Below, in pieces: positions 1 to 11,049 of a stretch of DNA of 64,000 bases (position 1 is its first letter; each line of letters begins with the position of its first letter). The notes under the pieces are model-generated. The model saw nothing but the letters and a program-made list of their open reading frames with translations. It was not told where the DNA came from and did no database searches. Source of the stretch: Heliopora coerulea (lineage: Eukaryota > Cnidaria > Anthozoa > Scleralcyonacea > Helioporidae); contig JASJOG010000056.1 of the NCBI GenBank assembly GCA_030142905.1, positions 888,501 to 952,500 of the forward strand, in the 5' to 3' direction. A program made the position numbers and the translations under genes.

Positions 1-2528
1 ATTTGTGTCGTACAGACAAGCAAATAATAAGCTTCTCAACAAACAACTTGTCGATGAAAACTTGGTCGTGTGTATAACGTAAACATTAGAGCTTTGTTCA
101 GTCTGGTGGATTCTCCGCAACATTTACTTCGAAATCTCAGTACAGTCTTGCATCGCAGAGAAACTAGGTAATAGTAAGCTACTAGTTTTTATCATTCTGC
201 GTTCACCAGACTTTCCTGGAGTTACCTCCTGGGATCTCATGGATGGCAATATTTTTATGAGGATCAAACATTACAAGTGTGCACAGTTCCACAGGAAATA
301 ATTTATAGCATTTAGGAAATGAAAACCATGTTTGATAATTATATCTACTTTGAAGTTGTGATGTCTAACAAAAATTCTCACATTGCAACTTGCTGCATGG
401 TACTTACACTAGTGATTATTCTATGTTGTTGGATGGTGCGTTTGCCTTGGAAGTCGGGAGATGCAACAAATATTCTGTACATTGAGCCACAGCCACCTGA
501 ACGAAATGACCAAAGAAATAATCAGTTAAAAATAGTCAAAATCGTTAAAATATGTTTGGTAAAAAAATGGAACTGATTTTCTATTTTAGATCCGATTTTT
601 ATATTGTTTTACCATTTCAAAAAACTGGGTCCCAGTCTCACCCTTAAACAGGCTAAGCCCTAAATGGAGTATACATTGGGTTTGAAAAGTAATGTTTTCA
701 TAATCTACATTAATGATGTTCTCATCCTGCTAGTTGTTTTAATCCAAGTGTGCTGTGAAGGCAATTGGCACAATGATCCATCATTACAAAATGGCAAATA
801 TCATAAACTATCAACTTGTGTAACATGGTTCAGTTGGGTCACTGGTGAATCTTAATCTTTGAATTTAACTAAAAACAAAATTTCTGTCAAATTGAATAAC
901 AAGGATAAACATGGATATTTGCAAGCAAAATTTTGTTTGCTCCCTGAGACAATGGATCCACTCAAGTTACACAAGGAAGTCAGGCATTAGCAAAGTCAGG
1001 GGTGGTGGAGCAAATTTTGAGGAGGGCTAGTGAGACAAATTCAGCCTTTCAGATGTTTCTCCACAAAATTTCACAACAAATGTTCAGAAAAATAGTTGTT
1101 CCAACATTATTTTGGGAAAAAAGTTGGGGAAATAAAGCCAGCCCAGTCCCCCTTGGCTCTGCCATCCTTGAAAGTAATGCAATTTGAACACAATCTAATA
1201 GATATCTAGCAATGAACAACCTAGTCCTCATACATTGGTTTACTGATAAAAAAGCTCTGCCCTCAGATTTTTGACTGGGTTGCTCCAATGGCCATCAGCC
1301 AACAAACTTTACATTTTACCCTTAAATATGTAATAATAATGAATGATATGCAATGCCATAATAAACTCTTTGGTTCCCACTTTTTTTGTTCTGTCAATTG
1401 TTCTCTCAGTTCTTCTTTTGTCCATTCATTTGTTTTTGCTTTCTAGAGGTGTCCAATGTGTAGGACACTGGGCACTGAGGGGCTTATGCAGGAGTTGGTC
1501 TGTCTCGTTGGCCAGCTCTACCTGAAGGGTTATCAAAAGTAGTCACCACTTACCAAGAGGCAGTTCTGGAAAGAATTGATTTGAATAGAATACAGTTCAA
1601 GATCTCCCCACATGGTGGAGAAAATAGCTTTGTAGGCCCAATATGGTCCACAAATGGCTGGTTGCCTATATTGTATGTGATTTATTAGCAAGTAGTTATG
1701 CATTCAACACAAGATCCAGTCCTCCAAATGCTATTTTTCATTCACTCCATTAGTGTTATAAAGTTACATTTTTAATTGTTTAAATGAGTGACCCAGTGGA
1801 CCAAGTGGTTTGGGCCCCCAATATCTCCCACACCATTGACCATTCTGGGTTTGAATCTTGTGTCAGACACAGTTTTTTGACATTTTAAGTCTTTTATTGT
1901 TTTCATTTCACACATTCTGTTTTCATTTGGTTAAGAGTTAAAGGGTTATTGTTTGGCATTTCTCTGTTATTTTGGTAATGTCAGATGAATATTGCTTCAA
2001 CAATAGGATTTGGTGGGGGACCAGTGTCCATTTAATAAATCCAAATATTTTTGTCAGATGTACGAAGGCTATGGAGTAAACAGTAGTGATGGGTGATTAC
2101 TGATTTCTGAGTAATTGATACCATCGATACCTGGTTAATACTGTGGGTAATCAATACTGGGACTGGGACTGAACATGCTTTTCATTACTTGGCCTGGCAT
2201 GTTGTTACATTTATAATTATGGGAAAGTCTACAGAAAACAAGCAAAACTGGAAGCTCAATATGGAATTATCTTGAATGAAGGCTTGGTGTCAGTTGCATA
2301 GAGATGTTTTCCAGCACTCAAACAACACATCAAATATTTCTTCAACCATCTACATTCTTTTACTCGGGAAAAACAAACACCATGTATTTGTGATTGCACA
2401 GACTAATTTTATTGAAATCATGCAAAAATCGCCCACCTCCAGTAAACAGCATCTTCAAGTCACCCGTCACCCCATAATTGTTAATTATCAGGTGGAGTCT
2501 GCATGCAGGCTACATAATTGGTCGTTAC
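1..2528. other. Left-edge stretch without a confirmed gene
   Basis: No recognisable exon was found on either strand. The longest item of note is a plus-strand reading frame at 319-576 (85 codons) with one hydrophobic segment of about 20 residues near residue 30, which could be a signal-anchor exon or chance. The rest of the BOLA3-like gene on the minus strand would be expected to the left of 2529. I looked for its conserved middle and C-terminal exons here and did not find them, so they may lie beyond the left edge. Confidence 0.4.
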
Positions 2529-2936
2529 CTGATATATCTTCAACTTCAACTGTGGAGGCATTCAAATTTGACTTGATTATCTCAGCAATTCTCTTCTCGC
2601 CTTCTGTAACAGCTACCACTTGTGTACTTTTGTATCGTATCGGAATACTTCCAAAAAAATTTGAAACCTAAGAGAAATCCAGAAACCTAATAAAACACCT
2701 GGACAAGACGCTTGTCCTATGTACTTCAGTCTTCAGACAGCTCGTTATGTTTCAAGGTATTTTGGCGACAACTTGACATTTGTCCAATCATTCTGCACAG
2801 ATAGGTAAGAAAAGGTACTGGGTTGCTTAAAGTGACTTACTTTGTTCTTACGAGGAAGGACATATCGTATAAAAGCACATTGCTGAGTAGGAAAACGTAA
2901 CGACGAAATAAAAATCCTTAAATTAACAATCGCCAT
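2529..2936 (-). CDS. BOLA3: BOLA3-like mitochondrial protein, first two exons
   Basis: Two exons are visible: 2841-2936 (ATG at 2936, 32 codons, ending at a GTAAGT donor) and 2529-2667 (46 codons plus one base, preceded by a pyrimidine-rich CTTAG acceptor and followed by GTAACG). They join in phase 0 without a stop. Exon 1 is rich in Arg, Ser and hydrophobic residues and has no acidic residue, as expected for a mitochondrial presequence. Exon 2 contains VTEGEKRIAEII followed by STVEVEDISG, matching the start of the BolA fold in animal BOLA3, which begins with a TEGE element and a helix leading to a VxDxSG turn. BOLA3 works with GLRX5 and NFU1 in delivering [4Fe-4S] clusters to mitochondrial enzymes such as lipoyl synthase (known for the family). 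The exon with the conserved C-terminal His was not found, so the gene is partial here. The identification rests on about 30 aligned residues and the targeting peptide. Confidence 0.68.
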
Positions 2937-3073
2937 ATTGGATTATATATGTATGTTACGTAATATGTTCACTAGCTTCCTGTTCCTCCGACAACCAATG
3001 TCTCACACACTGATCTCCATACTAACTGATCCTAATTATGGAAGTCAGTGGTCTCACACACGGGCTTAGGTTA

Positions 3074-3174
3074 CCTGAGAAGGAGGGTTAGGGCATGGTT
3101 AGGGTTAGGATCAGGGTTGGGATAGGTTAGAATTAGGGTTAGTTCTAGCTCTAACCCTAATCCTCCTTCTCAGG
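3074..3174. repeat. Inverted telomere-like repeat (TTAGGG/CCCTAA arms)
   Basis: The left arm starts CCTGAGAAGGAGGGTTAGGG and the right arm ends with its near reverse complement (CTAACCCTAATCCTCCTTCTCAGG). The roughly 55 bases between carry several more degenerate TTAGGG units. It is a foldback structure built on telomere-type motifs, about 140 bp upstream of the BOLA3-like start codon. It could be a small terminal-inverted-repeat element or an interstitial telomeric scar. Confidence 0.6.
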
Positions 3175-3631
3175 CATAACATTTAGCCACGACCGATTAC
3201 GTTCATATAAAGTTAGGTTGTAAAGACTGTTAAACAGTATTTAGCAGAGAAAATCAGACTAGTTTATATTGTCTCCTCAGGTTTAAAAACTACTTGGCGC
3301 AATAAGGTTTCAATATTTATTTAGTAATCAAACCACGATTACGTTGCGACTGAAAACCAGGGGTGGAGAAGAGGACAGCTGAGGGAATGCTGCCGTAAAA
3401 GTTTTGAAATTTTAAATCGTACTCTCGTGATACGTCATGGAATTCTCAATATTCATTTTGCAAAAAAAAAAAAAAAAAATCAAACAATTTGAGGCCCAAA
3501 ATATTTGAGAATATTTTAGAAGCATATTTCTTCCCGGTGAAGTTTCTAAACTTTACAATAGGCCCTTAAGTCACGATTAGAAAGATTTTTCGAAAATTTC
3601 TACTAAAATGCTGATTCCATTTATCGTTTTT

Positions 3632-3820
3632 AAGCCTGGTTCACACGAGCAACACAAGCATAAGGACAAGATCAATACGAAAACAAGGCATATCTCCTCT
3701 AGGACATGCGAAGACAAAGCAACAAGAATTTTTCTTTGTTTCGTCTTTTGTTCGTCTCTTGGCTTATGCTTTGACTATGATCCTATGCTTATGCTTATGC
3801 TCACGTGTGAACCAGGCCTT
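3632..3820. mobile_element. Foldback MITE, family A, copy 1
   Basis: The termini AAGCCTGGTTCACACGAG and the reverse complement of CGTGTGAACCAGGCCTT form inverted repeats of about 17 bp. The interior is also palindromic, with repeated 'gcataag/cttatgc' words. A second member with the same termini lies at 30947-31212. There is no coding capacity, consistent with a non-autonomous DNA transposon. Confidence 0.7.
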
Positions 3821-4789
3821 AACCATCAGACGTACCATCCTTCAGATAGTGAGACGATTTTTACTAATTTTGATTAAATTAGCGAAAAATTTAAGATTTT
3901 TACTCAAAAGAGTTTTCATTTACTTATCCCGATGGAGAGTGGAGAGTTCGTATTTATAAACAATGCCTGCTTTAACGTGATATGAAAACCATCTTGTATT
4001 CATTCAACTTTTTATTTCTGCGAATGAATGCCAACCAAGCTAAGGATAAAAACATGCTGTTAGGAAAAGCAGTACGACTGATGCCTTTATTTTCAACTTG
4101 AGATTTTTTATACATAGATGAATATGTGGTATGTCTTGGGAGAAATGACACCTATGTAGGACGACGGAATGCATATTACCCAGTGGACAATTAAGTAAAT
4201 AAATTATCAAGTTTTATGAGCATTGAGAAGGGATTAAAGAATAAACGCCGGTAGTTTATAGGATTTAGTGTCTCGAGCTTTAGAGGCTATTTATTTGATG
4301 AAAGTGATCTGGATTTTTTATGATTTTTTAGTTTGCCTAGTATGGACGTTCGAATACATATATCGGTCTATGTGCTGTAAAATGGCAGGACGTTAAAAAT
4401 CAATGGAGTTAAGCTACCGGTTCCTCAAGAGGAACAACAAAAAGGCGCTATTTTTGACGTATCCTTAAACTCCGACATGCCAAGGTTGGTAAACCAACCA
4501 ATTTTGTGATGGTAGACGTATTTGTTTCTTGAAAGTTAACGTTCTGAAAATTGCTGACATAGCAAACGTTTTTATTTTGTGTATGTATTCTGTGAAAGTT
4601 TGCCTGAGTTTCGTAGTCAACTGTTGCCTGTCATGAAAAGTGGATGCAATCATTTTTTCCCTTACCTCAGGGTACAAAGATTTTTCTGTTTAAGTTCACT
4701 GGCAAAGCTATGCACAACAGTAGATCATGCTATGCAAATTTTACAGTACCCAAGCACAGCAAGAGGTCATAAAGTCAAGCAGAAAAACT

Positions 4790-4859
4790 GACTTGAGTGG
4801 GATTCGAACTCACATCTTCAGGGTTCCGGATCGCTGCACCACCAATTGAGCTACGTGTC
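4790..4859 (-). repeat. tRNA-like (SINE-type) sequence
   Basis: On the minus strand this has a tRNA-like layout: an A-box-like TAGCTCAATTGGT and a B-box-like GAGTTCGAATCCCAC, about 70 nt in all. The acceptor arms pair poorly and no proper anticodon stem forms, so it is not a functional tRNA. The same layout recurs at 20237, 20533, 42953 and 57537, which points to a dispersed tRNA-derived repeat. Confidence 0.55.
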
Positions 4860-4979
4860 AGCTGGGAACAGCATGCTTGTTTGATCCATTTTAAGTACAC
4901 AAGAGATTCTCAGGACAACTTAGCACTCGATATCCGTGAGGATGTGCAGTGTTTCAGCTCCATTTCAGAATCATCTTCA

Positions 4980-5077
4980 GGGTAACATGAACAGAATATT
5001 TCATGAATTAACATGAATTAACCCATAATTAATAATGAATCATTCAATATTCATGAAATATTCTCTTCATGTTACCC
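4980..5077. repeat. Inverted repeat, about 98 bp
   Basis: The arm starting GGTAACATGAACAGAATATT is mirrored by an arm ending AATATTCTCTTCATGTTACC, with a short AT-rich palindromic centre. It directly follows the tRNA-like repeat and may be its tail or an independent foldback element. Confidence 0.55.
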
Positions 5078-6211
5078 TACCCTGGGGACCATTACTTTGA
5101 GAAATGCAACAATAAAAAAATTTTAGTGGTTTAGCTAGCGGTTATGCCAAACATGACTAGAAATTGTTGCCATACTACAAATAATACTTGCTAATATAAT
5201 CCCATTCTAGAGGATTAAACCGTTAATTTTGTTTTCGAAGACGGGAAACTATGGCCAGTGGCCTTGAATTCTTCCCTCCTGAAATCCTCACCTCTGCCCC
5301 TGTAGTCCCATTGTAGTCAAATTCATCCAAATCGACGTGTAGTAGTGGCGGAACGTAAGGTGTCTTAATGTATTACGTGGTGTAAGCTATACCTACATAG
5401 CCTATTTTCTGTTTACTTTCTTGTTGATACTGTTCTTCATGCACGCCAGATCAGGGTAATTCAAGAACTTTCAGTACAAAAATGCCACTGATCACTTATT
5501 GTTACTTATGACTTTTATTTTAATGAAGATTTTGTCGAACGTATTTATGTTGATAAATAAACTGGTCAACTGTTAGATTGTAGTTGTAAGCTCGAAATTT
5601 CAATGAAACTTTCAGCAGAAACTGGTATGAATCAGTTTCTAAAATTTATGATGAAAATCTAGGCACAAGTATCGTTCTTTTGCCTAAAAAATTGGCTTTA
5701 TTGCACTAATCACGGCTCCGTAATCAATAAGTGCTGAGTATTGGATATCGAGTAGCGGAACCAATCAGACTGTAGAATTTGCATCAGACTACTAATAAGC
5801 TTCCAGGGAAAACATTTTGTTTCCAGTGTTTCCTTATACGGTAAATATATAGCTCGTATTGTACTTGTCGTTCAGATCTACGTGAGATCTGAATAATAGT
5901 CAGTTTTGCAGAAACACTTCTTGAAGATGTTAAATACAGTGCGGTCAATTATTTTCATATTCATTTATAATACGGCAGACAGACAGACAGATTTTATTTA
6001 TACACGGTAGAACCATCAGTTCAGATCATATAAACAGTTTAAAAATTTTAGACGAAATAACATGCACATAGAATAGAAGAAGTAAAAAGAAATGTGGCTT
6101 ACTGGTTTACATGATTGCCGTGTGAGAGTCTGATGAAGAAAATAAGCTATCAATGCCTTTTTTAAATGTGCTAAATGATCCAGCTAATTTGAGCTCTCTT
6201 GGAAGACTATT

Positions 6212-8250
6212 CTATAGAAAAGCTCCACCGTAGCTGAAACTATGCTCTAAATAATCTGTTCGTGGCAATGGTAGAAATAGCTTATTCTCAGAATCCCTTG
6301 AATTATGATTACTTATTCTACTGGTAAACAATTCCTGAAGGTAATCTGGGGTATGATCGTTAAGTACTTTATAAATTAGGATAACTTTGTGTTTTTTACG
6401 AGTGATTATTAGCTTATTCCAGTGAAGTCTCTTCAGTACTAAGTCTGAACACACTACATAACTGGATTTAGTAATCACTCTGGCAGCTCTATTCTGCAGT
6501 TTTTGCAGGTTATCACATATCACATTATAATTTCCCGCTAATGCCGTCCCAAACGGGACTACTACAATAGTTGAAATAAGGTTCAATTAAGATTTGTAAA
6601 CTTTTACAGCTGTTTCTTTTCCTATAAATGGTCTCATAAGTTTAACAGAGCTCGTGGGAGCAGAAATCTTTTTGGAGATTTCGGAAACGGGCTTATTCCA
6701 GGACAGGTGTTCATCAAAATTTAATCCTAATGATTTGGTATTCTTGACTCTATTAATCTGTTTGCCTTCAACAAAGATATTTATCTCCTGACCATTTTGC
6801 GTCTGAAGTCTTTGACGACAACCAATAATCATAAATTCGGTCTTGGCTGTGTTCAGGCTCAATTTATTTGCTTTAAGGCACTTGTTTAATTTGCTTAATT
6901 CATTACTCATTTTCTGCTCTATTTCACTTAACTTCGAACCAGAATAACTGATGTTCGTGTCATCAGCATACATCCTGGGAGAACTGTCGTTCAAGCAAGT
7001 AGGTAGATCGTTGATATAGACCAAGAAGAACAGAGGGCCGATTATACAGCCCTGGGGAACCCCATATGTTATTGGTTTAGAAGAAGACAAATGCTCGTTT
7101 GCGTAACATCTTTGACTTCGATTTGTTAAGTATGACTCAAACCATCGTAGAGCATTTTGATCGACATCATAATGCGCCAATTTTCCCAACGGGATTCCGT
7201 GATTAATGGTGTCAAATGCTTTTTTAAGATCAATAAAAATTATGCCGTTGGTGAATCCGTTGTCAATATTGACACACCAGTTATTTGTCGTTTCAAGTAA
7301 AACTGTTATTGTACTATGAAGCGAACGAAACCCTGATTGGTATTTGGTTAATAAATTGTTGTCAATCAGGTATTTATAAAATTGGTTGTAGACTATTTTT
7401 TCAAATACCTTTGCAACTACTGTTGGATAAGTTTATATAAAGTTATTGTTAATAGTTCTAGGCGTAGTGACAATCTAAAATCGGACTCGGGTTACACTGA
7501 CCATGCTTGTAATTAGATCAGGGTGTAAATTCGTACTGAAAGGAGTGTGACAAAAAAGCTCAGAGCTTGTCTGACGAACATCATCGGTAGTAGGAACAAG
7601 TCGATAATTATATGGTTAAACGGATAGATACAGTCCCGTCGATTGATGCTCTAAGTAAATCAGAAACCAGAGCAGAATCATCGAGGGTTCTGCAACAACT
7701 ACCGTTATTATTGATATTGGTCGCCAATTGTCAAGATCTGACTTTTTTCCACACTTGACAAAAGGTGAGACCTTGACCATTTTCCAGTTTTCAGGGAAAA
7801 TACCAGTTACAATTGATTGCCTGAATATAGAGGTCAAAGAAGGTGACACAATATTGGCCGTAATTTTTAAAAAGTAGCATGGAATATTGTCTAGACCGGC
7901 AGCTTTTTTTTTTTGCCTTAGTTTTCTTGAGTGATCAATTGACGTCAAGTATTTCGATCTCAGTAAAAACAAAAATTTTATTTACAGGTTTAAGGTACGA
8001 TATTGGATCGTTTTGAGTTTCCGCAATTTTACTAGCCTGGATCCTAGCTATTCTCGTAAAGTGGCAATTAAAAGCTTCCGCTATACCTTCTGGCGTGGCT
8101 GCAATTTTGTTGTGAAGATTGATTTCAGGGATAAGTGTAGATTTATTACCTTGACGAAAACTCACTTCATTAATAAGTTTCCAGGTTTTATTTGGATCAT
8201 TTTTTGATTGCTCAAGGTTGGTTTTAAAATAATTGCGTTTAGCCTGTTTG
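6212..8250 (-). pseudogene. LINE-A ORF2, reverse transcriptase portion
   Basis: Pieces of the RT domain can be followed on the minus strand. First, at 8250-7616, is a segment like NDPNKTWKLINEVS (pre-RT linker) and AAGLDNIP..FLK, followed by DNWRPISI. Later, at 7189-6587, is GVPQGCIIGPLFFLVYINDLP, then the catalytic box MYADDT with both aspartates present. The C-terminal 'thumb' continues at 6586-6212. Frameshifts separate these pieces, at least near 7935, 7616-7190 and 6587. The enzyme would have copied LINE RNA at nicked target DNA. Confidence 0.8.
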
Positions 8251-8258
8251 ATCTTAAG

Positions 8259-8929
8259 CCGCGTTCACACTAGCGTCCTAGGCCTGACCTGTGCCTAATC
8301 TGGACCAAGATTTTTGATAGTGTGAACGTGTTTTACCTGGCCTAGGCCTGACCTGGGCCTGACCTAGGCCATCAAAATCAGATCAGCAAACGTAGCTGGC
8401 CTGGGCCTCAACTTTGCTGGTGTAGACGGGTTTTACCTGACTCTGGCCTTGTTCCGCTCAAATTACCGTGACAAGAAGCACTAGGGCTAAACATTTAACA
8501 CGGTTTTTTGAATGTATGTGACTAGTTAATGGAACTTTACTGCGTTCTGTGAGTTCATTGCACCACGGCATACTTCACAATTAGGTTTTGTCGACATCAA
8601 GGGCAAATTCTTTGACAAACAACGAGACCAAGTTTCAGTTCATGCAATGAAAATCTTGCGTTATCAAGTTTCAATTACGCGAAAAACCTCTGTCGGGGAA
8701 GCGTACTTTAGGCGTTCACGACCGTAATAGCTGAAACCAGAGGGAAATTGGCGAGTCTGCGATTGTCAAAGCTTGTATAGATTCTGTTGTTTGTCCAACT
8801 GCTGACCCTTCTAGGCTAAAGTGAGCCTGTTCAGTTTGGCCTGAGAGTTTTGTTTGAACGGATCCACTTTTACCTTGACCTGGTCTGGGTCAGGCCCAGG
8901 TCAGGCCTAGGTCGATACTATGAACGCGG
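8259..8929. mobile_element. Foldback MITE, 671 bp, in LINE-A ORF2
   Basis: The two ends are inverted copies: CCGCGTTCACACTAGCGTCC followed by taggcctgacctg at the left, and caggtcaggcctaggtcgat...TGAACGCGG at the right. Near both ends words such as 'ggcctgacctgggcc' repeat. No protein is encoded. A clear target-site duplication was not seen. It sits inside the LINE-A pre-RT linker together with the adjoining Harbinger element. Confidence 0.7.
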
Positions 8930-8944
8930 TTTTATTGACGGACC

Positions 8945-9731
8945 TTACGATTACATGACAGCAACGGGAACGGGAACGTCTCAGGACTAGAACGAGCGCG
9001 CGGTTGACGTTGGCGTTTCCTGCTTAAATTTAACCTTACGATTGTACTGTAGAACCACACTAGACGTCGATTGTTGCTTGAATATAAATTTGAGTAGTTT
9101 GAACATAAATTCGAAATGCCTAAGCTTAGAGAAGCAATTGCTTTGGCTTATGGGTGTAATGTAATAGACGACGTAGAGCTTGCACTTCTATTTGATGCCA
9201 GCAAGCCTAAAAATCTTGATATTCCGTATTTTACATATAATAACTTTAATTTGGATGATATGACCGACGATGAATGCAAGACGGAATTTCGATTTTATCG
9301 AAATGATATTTATAATTTGATCGATGTTCTTCGTATACCAGCTGAGATCACCTGTTACAATGGCCTTAAAGTTAACGTGGTTGAGTCAATGTGTATATTT
9401 TTGAAGCTATGATGTTATGCTGGATAGCTACGTAATAAATATTCATGACTTCGACATTTTTGCGCTTAATTTACATTAAATCGTTCCGGGTTTTTTTTTT
9501 TTTTTTTTTTTCTATGATGTAATCTCGAACTATTGAACAAAATACATATAATTATAGGTCATATTTACCTGTTTTCTTTCGACACATTGCTGGCGTTTTC
9601 ACACAACGTCAAAACGTATGAAACGGCGTCGTATTAGCTTGAGACAACGCGGACTTCTCGAGACGCGCATGCGCAGTTAGAGCGTTTTCGAGTTCGACGT
9701 CTCCGTTCCCGTTGCCGTCCTCTAATCGTAA
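8945..9731 (+). mobile_element. Deleted PIF/Harbinger-type DNA transposon, about 790 bp
   Basis: The terminal inverted repeats are about 35 bp: the left reads TTACGATTACATGACAGCAA then cgggaacgggaacgtc, and the right end is its near reverse complement (gacgtctccgttcccgttgccgtcctctaatcgtaa). Inside is a 98-codon reading frame that resembles the N-terminus of Harbinger nucleases; the catalytic part is missing. A 3-bp TTA/TAA duplication, usual for this superfamily, is not cleanly visible. Confidence 0.6.
9116..9412 (+). pseudogene. Harbinger-like transposase, N-terminal fragment
   Basis: The 98-residue frame starts MPKLREAIALAYG and includes MTDDECKTEFRFYRNDIYNL, then VLRIPAEITCYNG and VESMCIFLK. 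This is the kind of segment that precedes the DDE nuclease domain in HARBI1-like proteins of cnidarians (from memory of the family, not a search). The frame stops where the family continues with the nuclease, and nothing further matches before the right inverted repeat. It is therefore a truncated, inactive transposase. Confidence 0.5.
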
Positions 9732-9984
9732 TAATACAGTATAAACCGGATGTGGTTTATAGTTGCTAAAAGCATAGTGATGACACGTTGATGGGAAACA
9801 GACAACTAGTTATTTTTATGTTTATGAACTCTCACGGAATCGTTGCGCTTTCATTATGATCTCACGATTAATCTATTCGTCAGTTTTCTTGTCCTTCTTG
9901 ATATGTTTATGCAATTCGGACGATGTTCCTTCCGAAAAATGTCCCCCCCGACTTGTTAAAGCTCGCGGCGCCGATGTTTCTGGC

Positions 9985-10955
9985 AACTTTGAACGATCTC
10001 CATGTCGTTTCATCATTAATTTAGCTTTCTGAAGCACGTAGTCCCTTTTGTGTACCTGGCTTAATACATCAGCTGTAATCCAAGGGGATCCCTTTTTACC
10101 ACTTCTTTTCTTCCTTAACGGTACATGCTAGTCAATAACATTTAAAAATTTCTTCTTCCACACTTCCCACATCTTGTTTGGGTTGTCATGTAAACAAACT
10201 TCATGCCAGCGCAACTGGCTAAGGTCGTTCAGAAAGTTTGTTTCATTGAAATGGTTGAAGTTTCTCTTTATGATGATTTTATTGACATCTGTTTTTAGAA
10301 GATTTGGCTTGCGAATAAAATAAACAAGGGAGTGATCTCTTATACCTAGGTGGATAACTCCAAAGTTAATTATTTTCTCTGAACTATTAGTAATACACAA
10401 ATGCAAAAGAATTTGTGTAGTTGGACATATTCTTGTTGGTTCCTTTATCAATTGCGTTAAGCCGTATACATCTAATACATTCAGGAGATCGGTAGACACT
10501 TCATCAAGGGTGGTAGATGGGAAATTGCAATTTAAGTCTCCCAGTAGATATAATTCTACGTTTTCTGCATCAATTTTGCCAATTAAGTTCTCGAAGAAGC
10601 CGATTGAATCTGGTGGAGATTTGGGCGGTCTATACCAAGTACTAACCAAAAATGGCTTAGAACGAGGGTTTGTAATTTCGATCGTTTAGCATTCCAGTAG
10701 TTCTACATTTAAGTCTTCGCGGATACGAAAATTCAGATTGCTCCTAATATATATGCATACTCCACCGCCATTTCTACTATTATGGGTACGACGTTTCCTA
10801 GCTATTTCGTATCCAGGAATATAAAGTTCGTTGTCCTTAACAGATTGATCTAATTTAGTTTCATCAAGTGCTAAGACATCTATTCTAGTTCCTTCAGTAA
10901 AAGCTCTTAGTTCGTCGATATGAGAAAATAAGCTGTTCCTGTTTAAGCATGCCAC
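9985..10955 (-). pseudogene. LINE-A ORF2, apurinic-type endonuclease portion
   Basis: The minus-strand frame at 10955-10686 reads MACLNRNSLFSHIDELR, then LALDETKLD and NGGGVCIYIRSNL, followed after a frameshift by the frame at 10649-10128: STWYRPPKSP, LLGDLNCNF and GIRDHSLVY. These are the metal- and phosphate-binding boxes of the exonuclease/endonuclease/phosphatase fold used by LINEs to nick target DNA (DETKLD, GDLNC and DHS). A typical PWIT linker to the RT follows near 10090-10000 before the insertion cluster. Inactive because of the frameshift. Confidence 0.8.
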
Positions 10956-11049
10956 AGCAAGTCGCCGTTTAAATAATTAAGAATATATTGAATTACCAGA
11001 TAAAAAATTATCTGAGGTAAACATAACATCAGACTCCCACTGGGCAACA

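Noticed and set aside
1200..1290. Possible third BOLA3 exon on the minus strand (a PMYED-like reading near 1230)
   Set aside because: Only three residues fit, no proper acceptor is present, and a stop follows at once.
2276..2671. 131-codon plus-strand frame
   Set aside because: It is antisense to the second BOLA3-like exon, which is bounded by good splice sites and matches a known family.
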